A stretch of DNA of 64,000 nt, from the NCBI GenBank assembly GCA_049890195.1, contig JBMHBY010000005.1, forward strand, positions 62,001-126,000, in the 5' to 3' direction. Shown here piece by piece: positions 45,070-53,212 of this stretch. The notes beneath the pieces were generated by a model. It worked only from the letters and a program-made list of their open reading frames with translations. It was not told where the DNA came from and did no database searches. The DNA comes from JAYQKL01 sp049890195 (GTDB lineage: Bacteria > Pseudomonadota > Alphaproteobacteria > RS24). The translations under genes and the position numbers were made by a program. Within the stretch, counting starts at the first letter, position 1. Each line of letters starts with the position of its first letter.

Positions 45070-45947
45070 TTTTGTTCTCCCAATTTGAAAACATTGATTG
45101 CATTGTCTCTGAGGAATTTCGGCCAAACCTCATCCTTGAACGGCACACTGTCCATATCCGAGAAAATCCGGTCAAGACTCAGCCCCATCGGAAAATAACC
45201 GCCATAAATGATTTTGCCTGACCCGCGTGAGGTGTTGGCATAATCTATGATGGATTTGGGATAAAACTTTGGCGCAAAAGCGGACGTGGAATAATACAGG
45301 TTCGGGTATTTGATCATCAGCTTGATGGCCAAATCCTCCCAAGGCTCCGCCCCGTGGCGCATCACAATCTTCAACTCGGGGAAAAACCAGCACACCTCAT
45401 CCAGAAGCTCCACCTTCTGCGTCGCCAGCGGTATCCGCGGCCCGGGCACACCGACATTAAGCAGTATCGGAATGTCCATTTCAACACAAGCGGCATAAAA
45501 CGGGTACATGTGCGGGTGGTTGATCGCCACCTGCGGGACTGTGCCTGCCGGAAAAACGCTGATGGCCTTGATGCCGATTTCCTTGTAAAGGCGTTTGATG
45601 CGGCGGATTTCATTCATCCCCTCATTCGGATTGACCGGCACATCAAAGAAAAAACGGTCCGGATAATTCGCCCGCGCCTTCATCGAGGTTTCATCCTCAT
45701 TATAGCCGACAAGCGCCCGGTCAATGTTGAACTTATCCATCTGCTCAACAGTCCAGGCGACAAAATCGTCCACATTGCCCGTATCAGGAATGTCCTTGAA
45801 CATATATTGCGCCGGCATTTTGAAAAGCTGGCGGCTTTCCTCATCATTCAAAAGGGGGCGAAAACTCTCATACCAGTCAGAATTATCCGCTTGATTGGGA
45901 ATCCCCATCATTGTGTCAATCACACCAATGTCTGTCGGTCTTGGCAT
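45066..45947 (-). CDS. Amidohydrolase-2 family protein with degenerate metal site
   Basis: 293 residues of the ACMSD-like TIM-barrel family, recognisable from FFFDVPVNPNEG, KIVMRHGAEPWEDLA and the barrel order. Key ligands are altered: the N-terminal His-x-His is VIDTMMG, the mid-barrel His is Asn in ILLNVGVPG, and the late Asp of the usual GSDYP is replaced in IYGGYFPMG. Only the His of MRHG remains. It may be a non-hydrolytic or metal-free member. It lies between an acyl-CoA ligase and the KshA-like gene in the same operon. Confidence 0.78.
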   Translation of the reverse strand: MPRPTDIGVIDTMMGIPNQADNSDWYESFRPLLNDEESRQLFKMPAQYMFKDIPDTGNVDDFVAWTVEQMDKFNIDRALVGYNEDETSMKARANYPDRFFFDVPVNPNEGMNEIRRIKRLYKEIGIKAISVFPAGTVPQVAINHPHMYPFYAACVEMDIPILLNVGVPGPRIPLATQKVELLDEVCWFFPELKIVMRHGAEPWEDLAIKLMIKYPNLYYSTSAFAPKFYPKSIIDYANTSRGSGKIIYGGYFPMGLSLDRIFSDMDSVPFKDEVWPKFLRDNAINVFKLGEQK

Positions 45948-45958
45948 AAGCTCTATCC

Positions 45959-47635
45959 TTAAAGTTCGGCGTTCAAAAACTTTTCACGCAGTTTCTTTTT
46001 TTCAATTTTCTGCATGGCATTGTAGGTGAATGCACTGTTGGAAATGACGATTTCAGTCGGAATTTTATATCCCCCCAGCACAGTCTTGGCATAATCCATC
46101 AACTCGTCAGACGTCAAACTGTCATCTTTGGCGCTGGCCACAACCACCAAACGCTCGCCCAGTCGCTCATCCGGAACACCAAAAGAGGACAATTGCGCAA
46201 CCTTGGGATGCTGCACCAAGGTCTGCTCAATTTCAACGCAGTAAATATTCTCACCGGCGGAAATGATCATGTCGGTTTTCCGGTCAACAATGAACAGATA
46301 ATCCTCATCATCACGGTATCCGACATCACCGGTCTTCATCCAGCCATCATTGAGCACCTCTTTGGTGGCGTCCTCGCGCCCATAATAGCCGTTCATGACA
46401 ATCGGTCCGCGTACGTAAATTTCGCCGGTCTGGAAATTCGGCAGTTCCGCGCCGTCCTCTCCTAGCACTTTGACATCCACCATCGGGAAAATCTGGCCGG
46501 AGCTTTCCGGCTTGGAGGAGAAGGCCTCACCATTGGACGAACTGATGGCACCTGACAATTCAGTCATGCCATAACCGGCGCCAAGCACCACGCCGGGGAA
46601 CGCCGCAAGCAAGGCGTTGATGATATCCGGGGGAAACGCCTGCCCGCCGCAGGAAATCGAACGGATGGATGAAATGTCATGTGTGTTGTCCTCAAGCGCC
46701 TTGAGAATGTCCAAATGCATGGCCGGCGCGCCGCCGACATTGTTGATTTTCTCCTTTTCAGCCAAACGCAACAATTCCTTGGCGTCCCAACGTTCCATCA
46801 TCACCAGCTTGTCACCATTGATCAAAGAGGTCAGGAAGACCGAGGCCAGACCGCTGATGTGAAACAAAGGAAACACCATCAGACTGACAGTCTGCGGAAG
46901 ATGCTTGGACAATTCCTCGACGGTGATGCCGTAGGTGTCGGCAACCCGCTGATAGGCCTCGGCCAAGGCCAGCAAGGTGTTCATCATCCCATTGACCATA
47001 CCGCGATGGGTGATCATGGCGGCTTTGGCGCGTCCGGTTGTTCCGGACGTAAACATCAGGCCGGCCAAATCATCCGGCGTGATGTCCGGTATATCTGCAC
47101 TCAGACCCTTGTCGTAAACCGCTTTCAGACTCTCGCCCTGTTCCGAAGTACCGGAGGTGATCCCCGGCAGTGCACACCCTTCGGAGCGCAGCATCTCAAG
47201 GCGCCTGTCGTCACAAATCAGGAAAACGCAGTCTCCGTCCTCCACCGCATGCAGCATGCTCAAGGCCTCCACTTTGCTGTTGAGGAGAACAGCCACAGCA
47301 CCGATTTTCATGATGGCCGTAAATGCCACCATCCAGTCGGCGCTGTTTTTCATGCCTACGGCAACATGCTGGCCTTTCTGAATGCCGATTTCCGTCTGCA
47401 GATAACCCGCCAGCGCATCCACACGTTTAAAAAACTCTTCAAACGTCACGCGCTCCGCATCTGACACGACAAATTCACGCTCGGCAAATTTACGGGATTT
47501 TTCAATCGCCACGACAAGATTTTCCGGCGCATTTTTGAACACACGCATACGGTTGCCATTGATGTCACGCTCAACGAGCTCAAACTCTGCGCCCTCTGCC
47601 ATCAATTCTGCTGCAATCGGATTAAGGTTTTTCAT
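45959..47635 (-). CDS. Acyl-CoA ligase (ANL superfamily), first gene of the eight-gene operon
   Basis: 558 residues. FTSGTTGRAKAAMI (near 190), GAGYGMTELSG, the hinge KTGDVGYRDDEDYLFIVDRKTD and the C-terminal Lys region NAMQKIEKKKL are present. It makes an acyl-CoA from a free acid. In steroid pathways such ligases act on side-chain acids (FadD17/19, CasI type) or on HIP (FadD3). The longer length favours a side-chain-type ligase, but this is weak. GAGG lies six bases before the ATG. A promoter with an overlapping palindrome lies 30-70 bases upstream. Confidence 0.88.
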   Translation of the reverse strand: MKNLNPIAAELMAEGAEFELVERDINGNRMRVFKNAPENLVVAIEKSRKFAEREFVVSDAERVTFEEFFKRVDALAGYLQTEIGIQKGQHVAVGMKNSADWMVAFTAIMKIGAVAVLLNSKVEALSMLHAVEDGDCVFLICDDRRLEMLRSEGCALPGITSGTSEQGESLKAVYDKGLSADIPDITPDDLAGLMFTSGTTGRAKAAMITHRGMVNGMMNTLLALAEAYQRVADTYGITVEELSKHLPQTVSLMVFPLFHISGLASVFLTSLINGDKLVMMERWDAKELLRLAEKEKINNVGGAPAMHLDILKALEDNTHDISSIRSISCGGQAFPPDIINALLAAFPGVVLGAGYGMTELSGAISSSNGEAFSSKPESSGQIFPMVDVKVLGEDGAELPNFQTGEIYVRGPIVMNGYYGREDATKEVLNDGWMKTGDVGYRDDEDYLFIVDRKTDMIISAGENIYCVEIEQTLVQHPKVAQLSSFGVPDERLGERLVVVASAKDDSLTSDELMDYAKTVLGGYKIPTEIVISNSAFTYNAMQKIEKKKLREKFLNAEL

Positions 47636-47664
47636 ATCGGCCTCTACTACACCTTGAGTAACTT

Positions 47665-47681
47665 ATATAATGTGATTATAT
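47665..47681. promoter_or_regulatory. Putative TetR operator, site 2
   Basis: ATATAAT-GTG-ATTATAT is an exact seven-base inverted repeat with a three-base spacer. It is identical to the site at 50789 (read on the other strand), and the identity runs on to 19 bases. It covers the -10 box of the minus-strand promoter, which is where a repressor would act. It also lies about 100 bases before the divergent SDR gene at 47780. Confidence 0.68.
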
Positions 47682-47704
47682 TAATTAGGCAAGGTAGGTT
47701 TCAA
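47675..47704 (-). promoter_or_regulatory. Predicted sigma-70 promoter of the eight-gene operon
   Basis: Read on the minus strand, TTGAAA (47704-47699) is followed after 18 bases by TATAAT (47680-47675). This is a close match to the housekeeping consensus. Transcription would begin near 47668 and run into the ligase gene at 47635. The -10 box is inside the palindrome. Confidence 0.6.
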
Positions 47705-47779
47705 CTATATCATGTTGAGTCATGTTCATGTCTAATCATGCGTGTGTGAATATTACACATAGTCATTCGGAGGGAAATT

Positions 47780-48535
47780 ATGCTTTCAGGTAAAACGGCG
47801 ATCGTCACAGGTGGAAGCGACGGGATTGGCAGAGCCATTGCCATGCATTTTGCAGCTCAGGGCGCCAAAGTCGTTATCTGCGCCAGAAACGAAGATAAGC
47901 TCACCGCAACCAAGGCGGATATTGACGCTGATGGAGGTGTTTGCGATGCCGTATGCCTTGACCTTTCCGATGCCCAGGCATTTGCGGCATTTGTAGAGGA
48001 AACCGGAAAAACCGGACTTGATATTCTGGTCAACAACGCCCCGCATGTCGGCTATGGCATGCTTGCTGACACCCCTTTGGAGGATTTCAGACAGAATTTC
48101 ATGATTAATGTGGATGCCGCTTATCTTGGTATGCAGGCGGCGATGAAGCACATGGCCTCCAAGGGTGGCTCGATCATCAACATTTCCTCTGTTAACGGCG
48201 CGCGCGCCATGCAGGGCATGTCCGGTTATTCCGCCTCCAAAGCCGCATTGGATCACTTGACCCGTAACGCCGCCATGGAGGGGGCACGCCAGAACATTCG
48301 TGTCAACGCCATCTCCCCCGGCCCGATTATGACACGCGGCACGGAAGCGTTTTTCAATGCTGACCCGGCTGCCGGTGAAGCCATCGCCAACGCCAACCCA
48401 ATGGGGCGGATCGGCAACCCGGAGGAAGTCGCCCAGGTCGCCCTGTTTTTGGCGTCAGACATGTCAAGCTATGTCACCGGCGCCGTCATTCCGGTTGACG
48501 GCGGCAAGGGTAATGAACTGTACGTCCCACAGTAA
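47780..48535 (+). CDS. SDR oxidoreductase
   Basis: 251 residues. TGGSDGIGRAIA cofactor motif, NNAPHVGYG, NISSVNGAR and the catalytic GYSASKAALD (Tyr-x3-Lys), plus the C-terminal VTGAVIPVDGGKG. A classical SDR of about 250 residues, NAD(P)-dependent. GGAGGG lies before the ATG. It is divergent from the KshA-type operon across a shared operator region, which links it to the same regulon. The hydroxyl it oxidises is unknown; ring hydroxyls at C7 or C12 are possibilities if bile acids are substrates. Confidence 0.85.
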   Translation: MLSGKTAIVTGGSDGIGRAIAMHFAAQGAKVVICARNEDKLTATKADIDADGGVCDAVCLDLSDAQAFAAFVEETGKTGLDILVNNAPHVGYGMLADTPLEDFRQNFMINVDAAYLGMQAAMKHMASKGGSIINISSVNGARAMQGMSGYSASKAALDHLTRNAAMEGARQNIRVNAISPGPIMTRGTEAFFNADPAAGEAIANANPMGRIGNPEEVAQVALFLASDMSSYVTGAVIPVDGGKGNELYVPQ

Positions 48536-48553
48536 CGAGTAAGGAAACAGAAC

Positions 48554-49381
48554 ATGAAACTTCAAGGCAAATCAGCAGTCGTCACGGGTGCCGGTCAGGG
48601 AATCGGCGCCGCCATTGTTCACCGATTGGCAGAAGAAGGCGCCCGGGTCGGGGTCATGGACCTCAACAAAGAGACGGCGCAGGCTGTCATTGACGCCCTG
48701 CCGAACCCGAGTGACCATTTGGCATTGCCGACCAATGTCGGGGACAGTTCTGAGGTCATTGCCAGCGTCCGCAAGGCGCGCGAGACATTCGGACAACTCG
48801 ATTTTGCCGTCAACAATGCAGGTATCGGACAGGCGCCTGAAGACGGATCCGACAAGTTTTATGAGGCCATGGGCAAACGCAATGAGGAATTGGCCGCCGG
48901 TCAGGAGCCGACCACATTCGTCGATCACCTCATCCACATGGAGGATGCCGGCTGGCAGGGTGTGATGAACGTGAATTTGAACGGTGCCTTTTATGTCTGC
49001 CGCGAAGCTGTCCGCATCATGGCGGAGGACGGGAAAGGCGGCGCGATCGTCAACATTTCCTCGACCTCCGCACAATCGGGTGAAGGGTCCCCGCATTATG
49101 TCACATCCAAAACCGCCCTGATTGGCTTGACCCGCCAACTTGCACGCGAGGTCGCTGCACGCGGCATCCGTATCAATGCCGTGGCGCCCGGACCGACCAA
49201 CACGCCGATCATGCAAGGGATTCCGGAACAGTGGATCAAGGATATGGAAAACGCCATCCCGCTTGGGCGCATGGCGGAACCCAATGAAATCGCCGCGGCA
49301 GTCAGTTTTCTGCTGTCTGATGATGCGTCCTTTGTGACCGGCAGTGTTCTGGCGGCCAATGGCGGATCCTATTACTTCTAA
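48554..49381 (+). CDS. SDR oxidoreductase with an internal insertion
   Basis: 275 residues. TGAGQGIGAAIV, NNAGIGQAP, NISSTSAQS and the catalytic HYVTSKTALIG are in place. Between the NNAG region and the usual helix about 25 extra residues occur (EDGSDKFYEAMGKRNEELAA and on), perhaps forming a lid over the substrate or an oligomer contact. It follows the first SDR by 18 bases, with AAGGAAAC before the start, so they are co-transcribed. Confidence 0.85.
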   Translation: MKLQGKSAVVTGAGQGIGAAIVHRLAEEGARVGVMDLNKETAQAVIDALPNPSDHLALPTNVGDSSEVIASVRKARETFGQLDFAVNNAGIGQAPEDGSDKFYEAMGKRNEELAAGQEPTTFVDHLIHMEDAGWQGVMNVNLNGAFYVCREAVRIMAEDGKGGAIVNISSTSAQSGEGSPHYVTSKTALIGLTRQLAREVAARGIRINAVAPGPTNTPIMQGIPEQWIKDMENAIPLGRMAEPNEIAAAVSFLLSDDASFVTGSVLAANGGSYYF

Positions 49382-49394
49382 GCCTTTTTGACGG

Positions 49395-50678
49395 TCAGCA
49401 CGCTTCCAGGATTTTGGCCCTGTCGGCTTGCATGGTCTTTGTCGCGGCGAGCAGAAACAGGCTTCCTGGAACGCACGGCAGCAAGACCGTGAAAAGTGCA
49501 TAGCGTATGGCGTCCGGTCCGAATTGCGCAGACAGCAAATCCGTAGTCAGACCGGCAAACTGAACACCCAACGCCAATCCGGAGAAGGTGAAAGCGAAGC
49601 CCCACAGGGATGTGGAGGTCGCCCTGAGTTTGGCCGGCACAAGGTCCTGCAGCGACGCCTGCACGCCGATGACCCAACCGCCCCCCAAAAGGCCCGCCGG
49701 AATTGCCAAAAGCGTCCCGGCAGAGGGACTTGGCGCAAACGCAATGCCGGCCATCAACAGACCGGAACCGGTCAACCCGATGGCTGAAAGACGCAATGGC
49801 CATTTCGGGTTGCGGGCACTCAGCCGGTCCGCCAACACACCCAAAATGACGGCGCCGAGAATGCCGGCAATGACTGACGGCGCACCATAGCGCGTATTGG
49901 CTTCGGTTAGACTGAGGTCGAAAGCACGGACAAACAAGGTCGGCGCCCAGACACCAAAACCATATCCGGCAAAGCCGCCGCAAACTGACCCAAGCGTCAG
50001 ATATAGATAACTTTTGCAGCCGTAAAGCAGCTTTGCCACCTCGCTCAAAGACGTATCCGGAGCCGAGTCCTGCGCCTCATTATCCTCATCAAGCCTGCCC
50101 CGCAGCGGTTCCTTGACGGTAAAATACGTCAATAGGGCAAAACCGACACCGGGTGCGCCGAGAACAAAAAATGCAGTGCGCCAGTCATAGGCATCTGCAA
50201 TCGCCGCGCCGCCCATCAACCCGACAATCTGGCCGAAATAGACACCGAAATTCAAAACCGCAAAAGCCAAAGCCCTTTGGCGGGCCGGAAAATAATCTGA
50301 CAGAAGGGAAAAGGCAGGTGCCAGAAAAGCCGCCTCCCCGACCCCGACCCCCAGACGGGACAGGGCAAAAGCCTCCGGCGTTGTCGCCAGCCCGCTGGAA
50401 ACCGTAAACAAACTCCACAGCACGGCCCCCGTGCAGATGATTTTGACCCTGTTGTGGCGGTCGGCATATCTGGCAATCGGAATGGCCAGTACAGTGTAAA
50501 CAAAAGCAAAGGCCGGTCCGATCAAAAAGCCCATATAGGTGTCGGAGACATCAAAGCTGAGTTTGATGCGCTCGAGCAGGCCGGAGGCGATATATCTGTC
50601 CGTGACATTCAGCGTATAAAGAATGACCATGGCGAACAGCACATATCGTGCATAATACTTGCTTGTGCGCTCACTCAT
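49395..50678 (-). CDS. MFS transporter
   Basis: 427 residues from the ATG at 50678, four bases after GGAGGG; an ATG three bases earlier is too close to the ribosome site and a longer open frame upstream lacks one. About twelve hydrophobic helices are visible, with the MFS loop motif in PIARYADRHNRVKI (near 60-75) and the repeat in ADRLSARNPKWPL. It resembles spinster-like/organic acid MFS carriers. It probably moves a steroid or a degradation acid across the inner membrane. It is divergent from the OYE-Rieske pair. Confidence 0.87.
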   Translation of the reverse strand: MSERTSKYYARYVLFAMVILYTLNVTDRYIASGLLERIKLSFDVSDTYMGFLIGPAFAFVYTVLAIPIARYADRHNRVKIICTGAVLWSLFTVSSGLATTPEAFALSRLGVGVGEAAFLAPAFSLLSDYFPARQRALAFAVLNFGVYFGQIVGLMGGAAIADAYDWRTAFFVLGAPGVGFALLTYFTVKEPLRGRLDEDNEAQDSAPDTSLSEVAKLLYGCKSYLYLTLGSVCGGFAGYGFGVWAPTLFVRAFDLSLTEANTRYGAPSVIAGILGAVILGVLADRLSARNPKWPLRLSAIGLTGSGLLMAGIAFAPSPSAGTLLAIPAGLLGGGWVIGVQASLQDLVPAKLRATSTSLWGFAFTFSGLALGVQFAGLTTDLLSAQFGPDAIRYALFTVLLPCVPGSLFLLAATKTMQADRAKILEAC

Positions 50679-50788
50679 CATACCCTCCGCAATACCATCA
50701 AACGGCACTTTCATGCTTTGGAAAGCCTGCGTCAATGCGCCGAAGAAAATTGTTGCTAAACACTTGGCAGACACCAAAATGAAATATA

Positions 50789-50805
50789 ATATAATCACAT
50801 TATAT
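50789..50805. promoter_or_regulatory. Putative TetR operator, site 3, with overlapping -10 elements
   Basis: ATATAATCACATTATAT is the reverse complement of the site at 47665. A wider inverted repeat, GAAATATAAT and ATTATATTTC, spans 50781-50808 with exact ten-base arms. TATAAT sequences occur inside it on both strands, and TTGGCA (50764) is a possible -35 for the plus strand. It lies between the MFS gene and the OYE gene. Confidence 0.66.
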
Positions 50806-50826
50806 TTCTTTATGACAGGGTGCAAC

Positions 50827-52044
50827 ATGTCTTCTTCGAAAACGGCGGATCCATTTACATCGTGGACGCTCAACAAACTGGACCTGAAAAACCGCATCGT
50901 CAAAACCGCAACATTTGAGGGGCTGGCCCCGAACGGTGCACCAGGGGAGAAACTGGCGACATTCCATGAGCGCTTCGCCGAGGGTGGCAGTGGTGTGGTG
51001 ACGGTTGCTTATGGTGCCGTCAACAATGATGCCCGCACTTTTGACGACCAGATGTGCATGCAGGATGATCATGTGATTGACGCCCTGAAAAATGTGACCG
51101 AAAAGATCCATAATCACGGCGCGGCCGCCTCCATCCAACTGGCGCATTGCGGCATGCAGACCAAATATTCAAAACTGTCATCCAAATATTTCTCCAAAGG
51201 CGCCTCCTACGGCATCAACACCTATGGTCTGTTTGCCGGCATTCCGTTCATCAAACCCCTGACCGAAGCTGAAATCATCCAAATTGCCGATGATTACGCC
51301 AGTGCAGCGGTCCGCGCCGTCGAAGCGGGTTTTGATATTGTGGAACTGCATATGGGCCATGGCTATTTGTTTTCCCAATTCCTCTGCCCGGCGGTCAACC
51401 GCCGTCGCGACAAATTCGGCGGCAGCATTGAAAACCGCGCCCGCTTTCCGCTGATGGCCGTCCGCAAAGTTCGGGAGGCCATTGGGCCGGACGTTCCGAT
51501 TTTCGTCAAACTGAATGTCCGCGACGGATTTGAAGGCGGTCTGACGGTTGAGGAGTCGATTGAGGTCGCCAAAATGGTGGAGGCGGACGGTGCGGCGTCC
51601 ATGCTGGTTCTGACCGGGGGCTTCAGCTCGAAAAACCCGATGTACCTTTTCCGCGGCAAATCTCCGATTAAGCCATTGATCAAAATGCAGAAAAGCCTGA
51701 TCAACAAGTTGATTTACACATTGGCCGCCCGTAATTTCCCGGATATGCCGTTCAAAGAAATGTATTTTCTGGAAAACGCCAAAAAAATCAGAGCAAACGT
51801 GAAAATGCCGATTGCTTTGGTCGGCGGCATCAAATCCCTCTCCAGCTTTTACAAAACTATGGAAGAAGGCTTTGACGCCATCGTTTTGGGACGGGCGTTG
51901 ATTAATCAACCGGATTTGCCTAGATTATATAGTAACAAGGAAGCTGAGGTTTCCAACTGCATATCCTGTAATCGATGTGTTGCGCACATTGATGCGGATG
52001 ATGGGGTCGTATGCCCCCTGTTAACTGAAGAAGCTGTGGCTTGA
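50827..52044 (+). CDS. Old yellow enzyme-type NADH:flavin oxidoreductase
   Basis: 405 residues from the ATG at 50827 (AGGG eight bases before it); the ATG at 50812 is an alternative. The FMN-barrel is clear: KNRIVKTATFEG, IQLAHCGMQ, ELHMGHGYLFSQFLCPAVNRR, FGGSIENRARF and IVLGRALINQPD. The C-terminal NCISCNRCVAHIDADDGVVC resembles the Fe-S motif of 2,4-dienoyl-CoA reductases with one residue missing. The NAD(P)-binding domain that follows in those enzymes is absent. It may reduce or isomerise a ring enone. It is 15 bases from the KshA-like gene. Confidence 0.85.
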   Translation: MSSSKTADPFTSWTLNKLDLKNRIVKTATFEGLAPNGAPGEKLATFHERFAEGGSGVVTVAYGAVNNDARTFDDQMCMQDDHVIDALKNVTEKIHNHGAAASIQLAHCGMQTKYSKLSSKYFSKGASYGINTYGLFAGIPFIKPLTEAEIIQIADDYASAAVRAVEAGFDIVELHMGHGYLFSQFLCPAVNRRRDKFGGSIENRARFPLMAVRKVREAIGPDVPIFVKLNVRDGFEGGLTVEESIEVAKMVEADGAASMLVLTGGFSSKNPMYLFRGKSPIKPLIKMQKSLINKLIYTLAARNFPDMPFKEMYFLENAKKIRANVKMPIALVGGIKSLSSFYKTMEEGFDAIVLGRALINQPDLPRLYSNKEAEVSNCISCNRCVAHIDADDGVVCPLLTEEAVA

Positions 52045-52059
52045 TTGAGAGAGAAGAAA

Positions 52060-53118
52060 ATGGCGAAAACTGCAGATTACGATATTGGTGAATACACCTA
52101 CCCGCGTGGCTGGTTCATGATTGCTGAGTCAGCGGAAGCAACCATCAAACCAACAACCCTAAAGTATTTCGGTGAAGAGATGGTCATGTATCGCGGCGAA
52201 AGCGGTCGGGTTGTCCTAGTTGAGGCCTACTGCCCGCATATGGGGACACATTTGGCCAAAAACGAAACCTCCTATGTTGTCATGGAAGGTGAACATGTCG
52301 AGGGCGACTCAATCCGTTGCCCTTATCATGGCTGGCGTTTCACACCGGAAGGCGTCTGCGATGAAATCCCCTACTCACCGGCTCCAATCCCGGAAAAAGC
52401 CTGCATCAAGAGTTGGCCGACACGTGAATGGGGCGGCTGTATTTTCATGTGGTATGACCCGGAAAACATGGCACCTGATTATGATTTGCCGGAATTGGTT
52501 GAATGGGAAGATGATGCGTGGGTGAACTGGAAAATCGACCATCTTGGCGTGCTGGACTGCCACCCGCAGGAAATCATTGACAATATGGCCGACAAGGCCC
52601 ATTTGCCGCCGATTCACGGATCCACGAATATGGAGTATTTCGAAAACGAGATAAATGACCATATCATCATCCAACGCCTTGCCGCCGGTCATAAGACCCT
52701 GTCCGATGACGTGATGTACAATGACACTTGGTACACCGGCCCAGGTATCTTGCTGTCCCGCATGCTTGGCGACCATCCGTCATTGATGTTGATCACCCAC
52801 ACCCCGATTGAAGACGGGATTGTCCGCGCCTGGCATGCCCTTTTGGTGAAATCGCAAAATGATATCGCCAACGAAGAGGATGTCGCCGCCGCCCGCGCCT
52901 ATCAGGAGTCCAGTCGTCTGGCTTTCCTTCAGGATTTCGAAATCTGGACTCATAAAAGACCCTGCTTCAAGCCAATGCAGGTGATCGGTGACGGGCCATT
53001 CGGCAAAGCACGGATATGGTACCAGCAGTTCTATCATCCGCGTGACAAGGCCGTTGAGTTCCAAAGCAAAAGCAACGGCAGCTACGTTACCAAGGGAACC
53101 AGCCGGGATCCGTTCTAA
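52060..53118 (+). CDS. KshA-like Rieske non-haem iron oxygenase, second copy
   Basis: 352 residues from the ATG at 52060. Rieske ligands Cys58, His60, Cys87 and His90 (YCPHMG, CPYHGW) are separated by 26 residues, about nine more than in the copy at 43945. The iron site is DKAHLPPIH with His181 and His186, preceded by QEIIDNMA as in KshA (EIVDN). The middle and C-terminal parts differ from the first copy, so a different ring position is likely, for example an alternative hydroxylation site. It is followed by a strong terminator. Confidence 0.85.
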   Translation: MAKTADYDIGEYTYPRGWFMIAESAEATIKPTTLKYFGEEMVMYRGESGRVVLVEAYCPHMGTHLAKNETSYVVMEGEHVEGDSIRCPYHGWRFTPEGVCDEIPYSPAPIPEKACIKSWPTREWGGCIFMWYDPENMAPDYDLPELVEWEDDAWVNWKIDHLGVLDCHPQEIIDNMADKAHLPPIHGSTNMEYFENEINDHIIIQRLAAGHKTLSDDVMYNDTWYTGPGILLSRMLGDHPSLMLITHTPIEDGIVRAWHALLVKSQNDIANEEDVAAARAYQESSRLAFLQDFEIWTHKRPCFKPMQVIGDGPFGKARIWYQQFYHPRDKAVEFQSKSNGSYVTKGTSRDPF

Positions 53119-53128
53119 CACCGGAATT

Positions 53129-53156
53129 AAAACGCCCCTCTTGGGGCGTTTTTTTC
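53129..53156 (+). terminator. Strong Rho-independent terminator after the Rieske gene
   Basis: AAAACGCCCC and GGGGCGTTTT form a ten-pair stem around the loop TCTT, with further T residues on the 3' side. It lies eleven bases after the Rieske stop and separates the OYE-Rieske operon from the second DUF3604 cassette. Confidence 0.88.
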
Positions 53157-53212
53157 TATTTTGTGCTTCAAGCGTATGGGGGCGCGCTAATTTTCCAAGT
53201 TCAGGGGGAATC

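Noticed and set aside
47711..47740. Four CATG tetramers in a short stretch upstream of the SDR gene at 47780
   Set aside because: Spacing is irregular and no known binding site fits; probably chance.
47742..47760. Loose inverted repeat TGTGT...ACACA before the SDR gene
   Set aside because: Only five-base arms with an imperfect centre and no second copy in the window.
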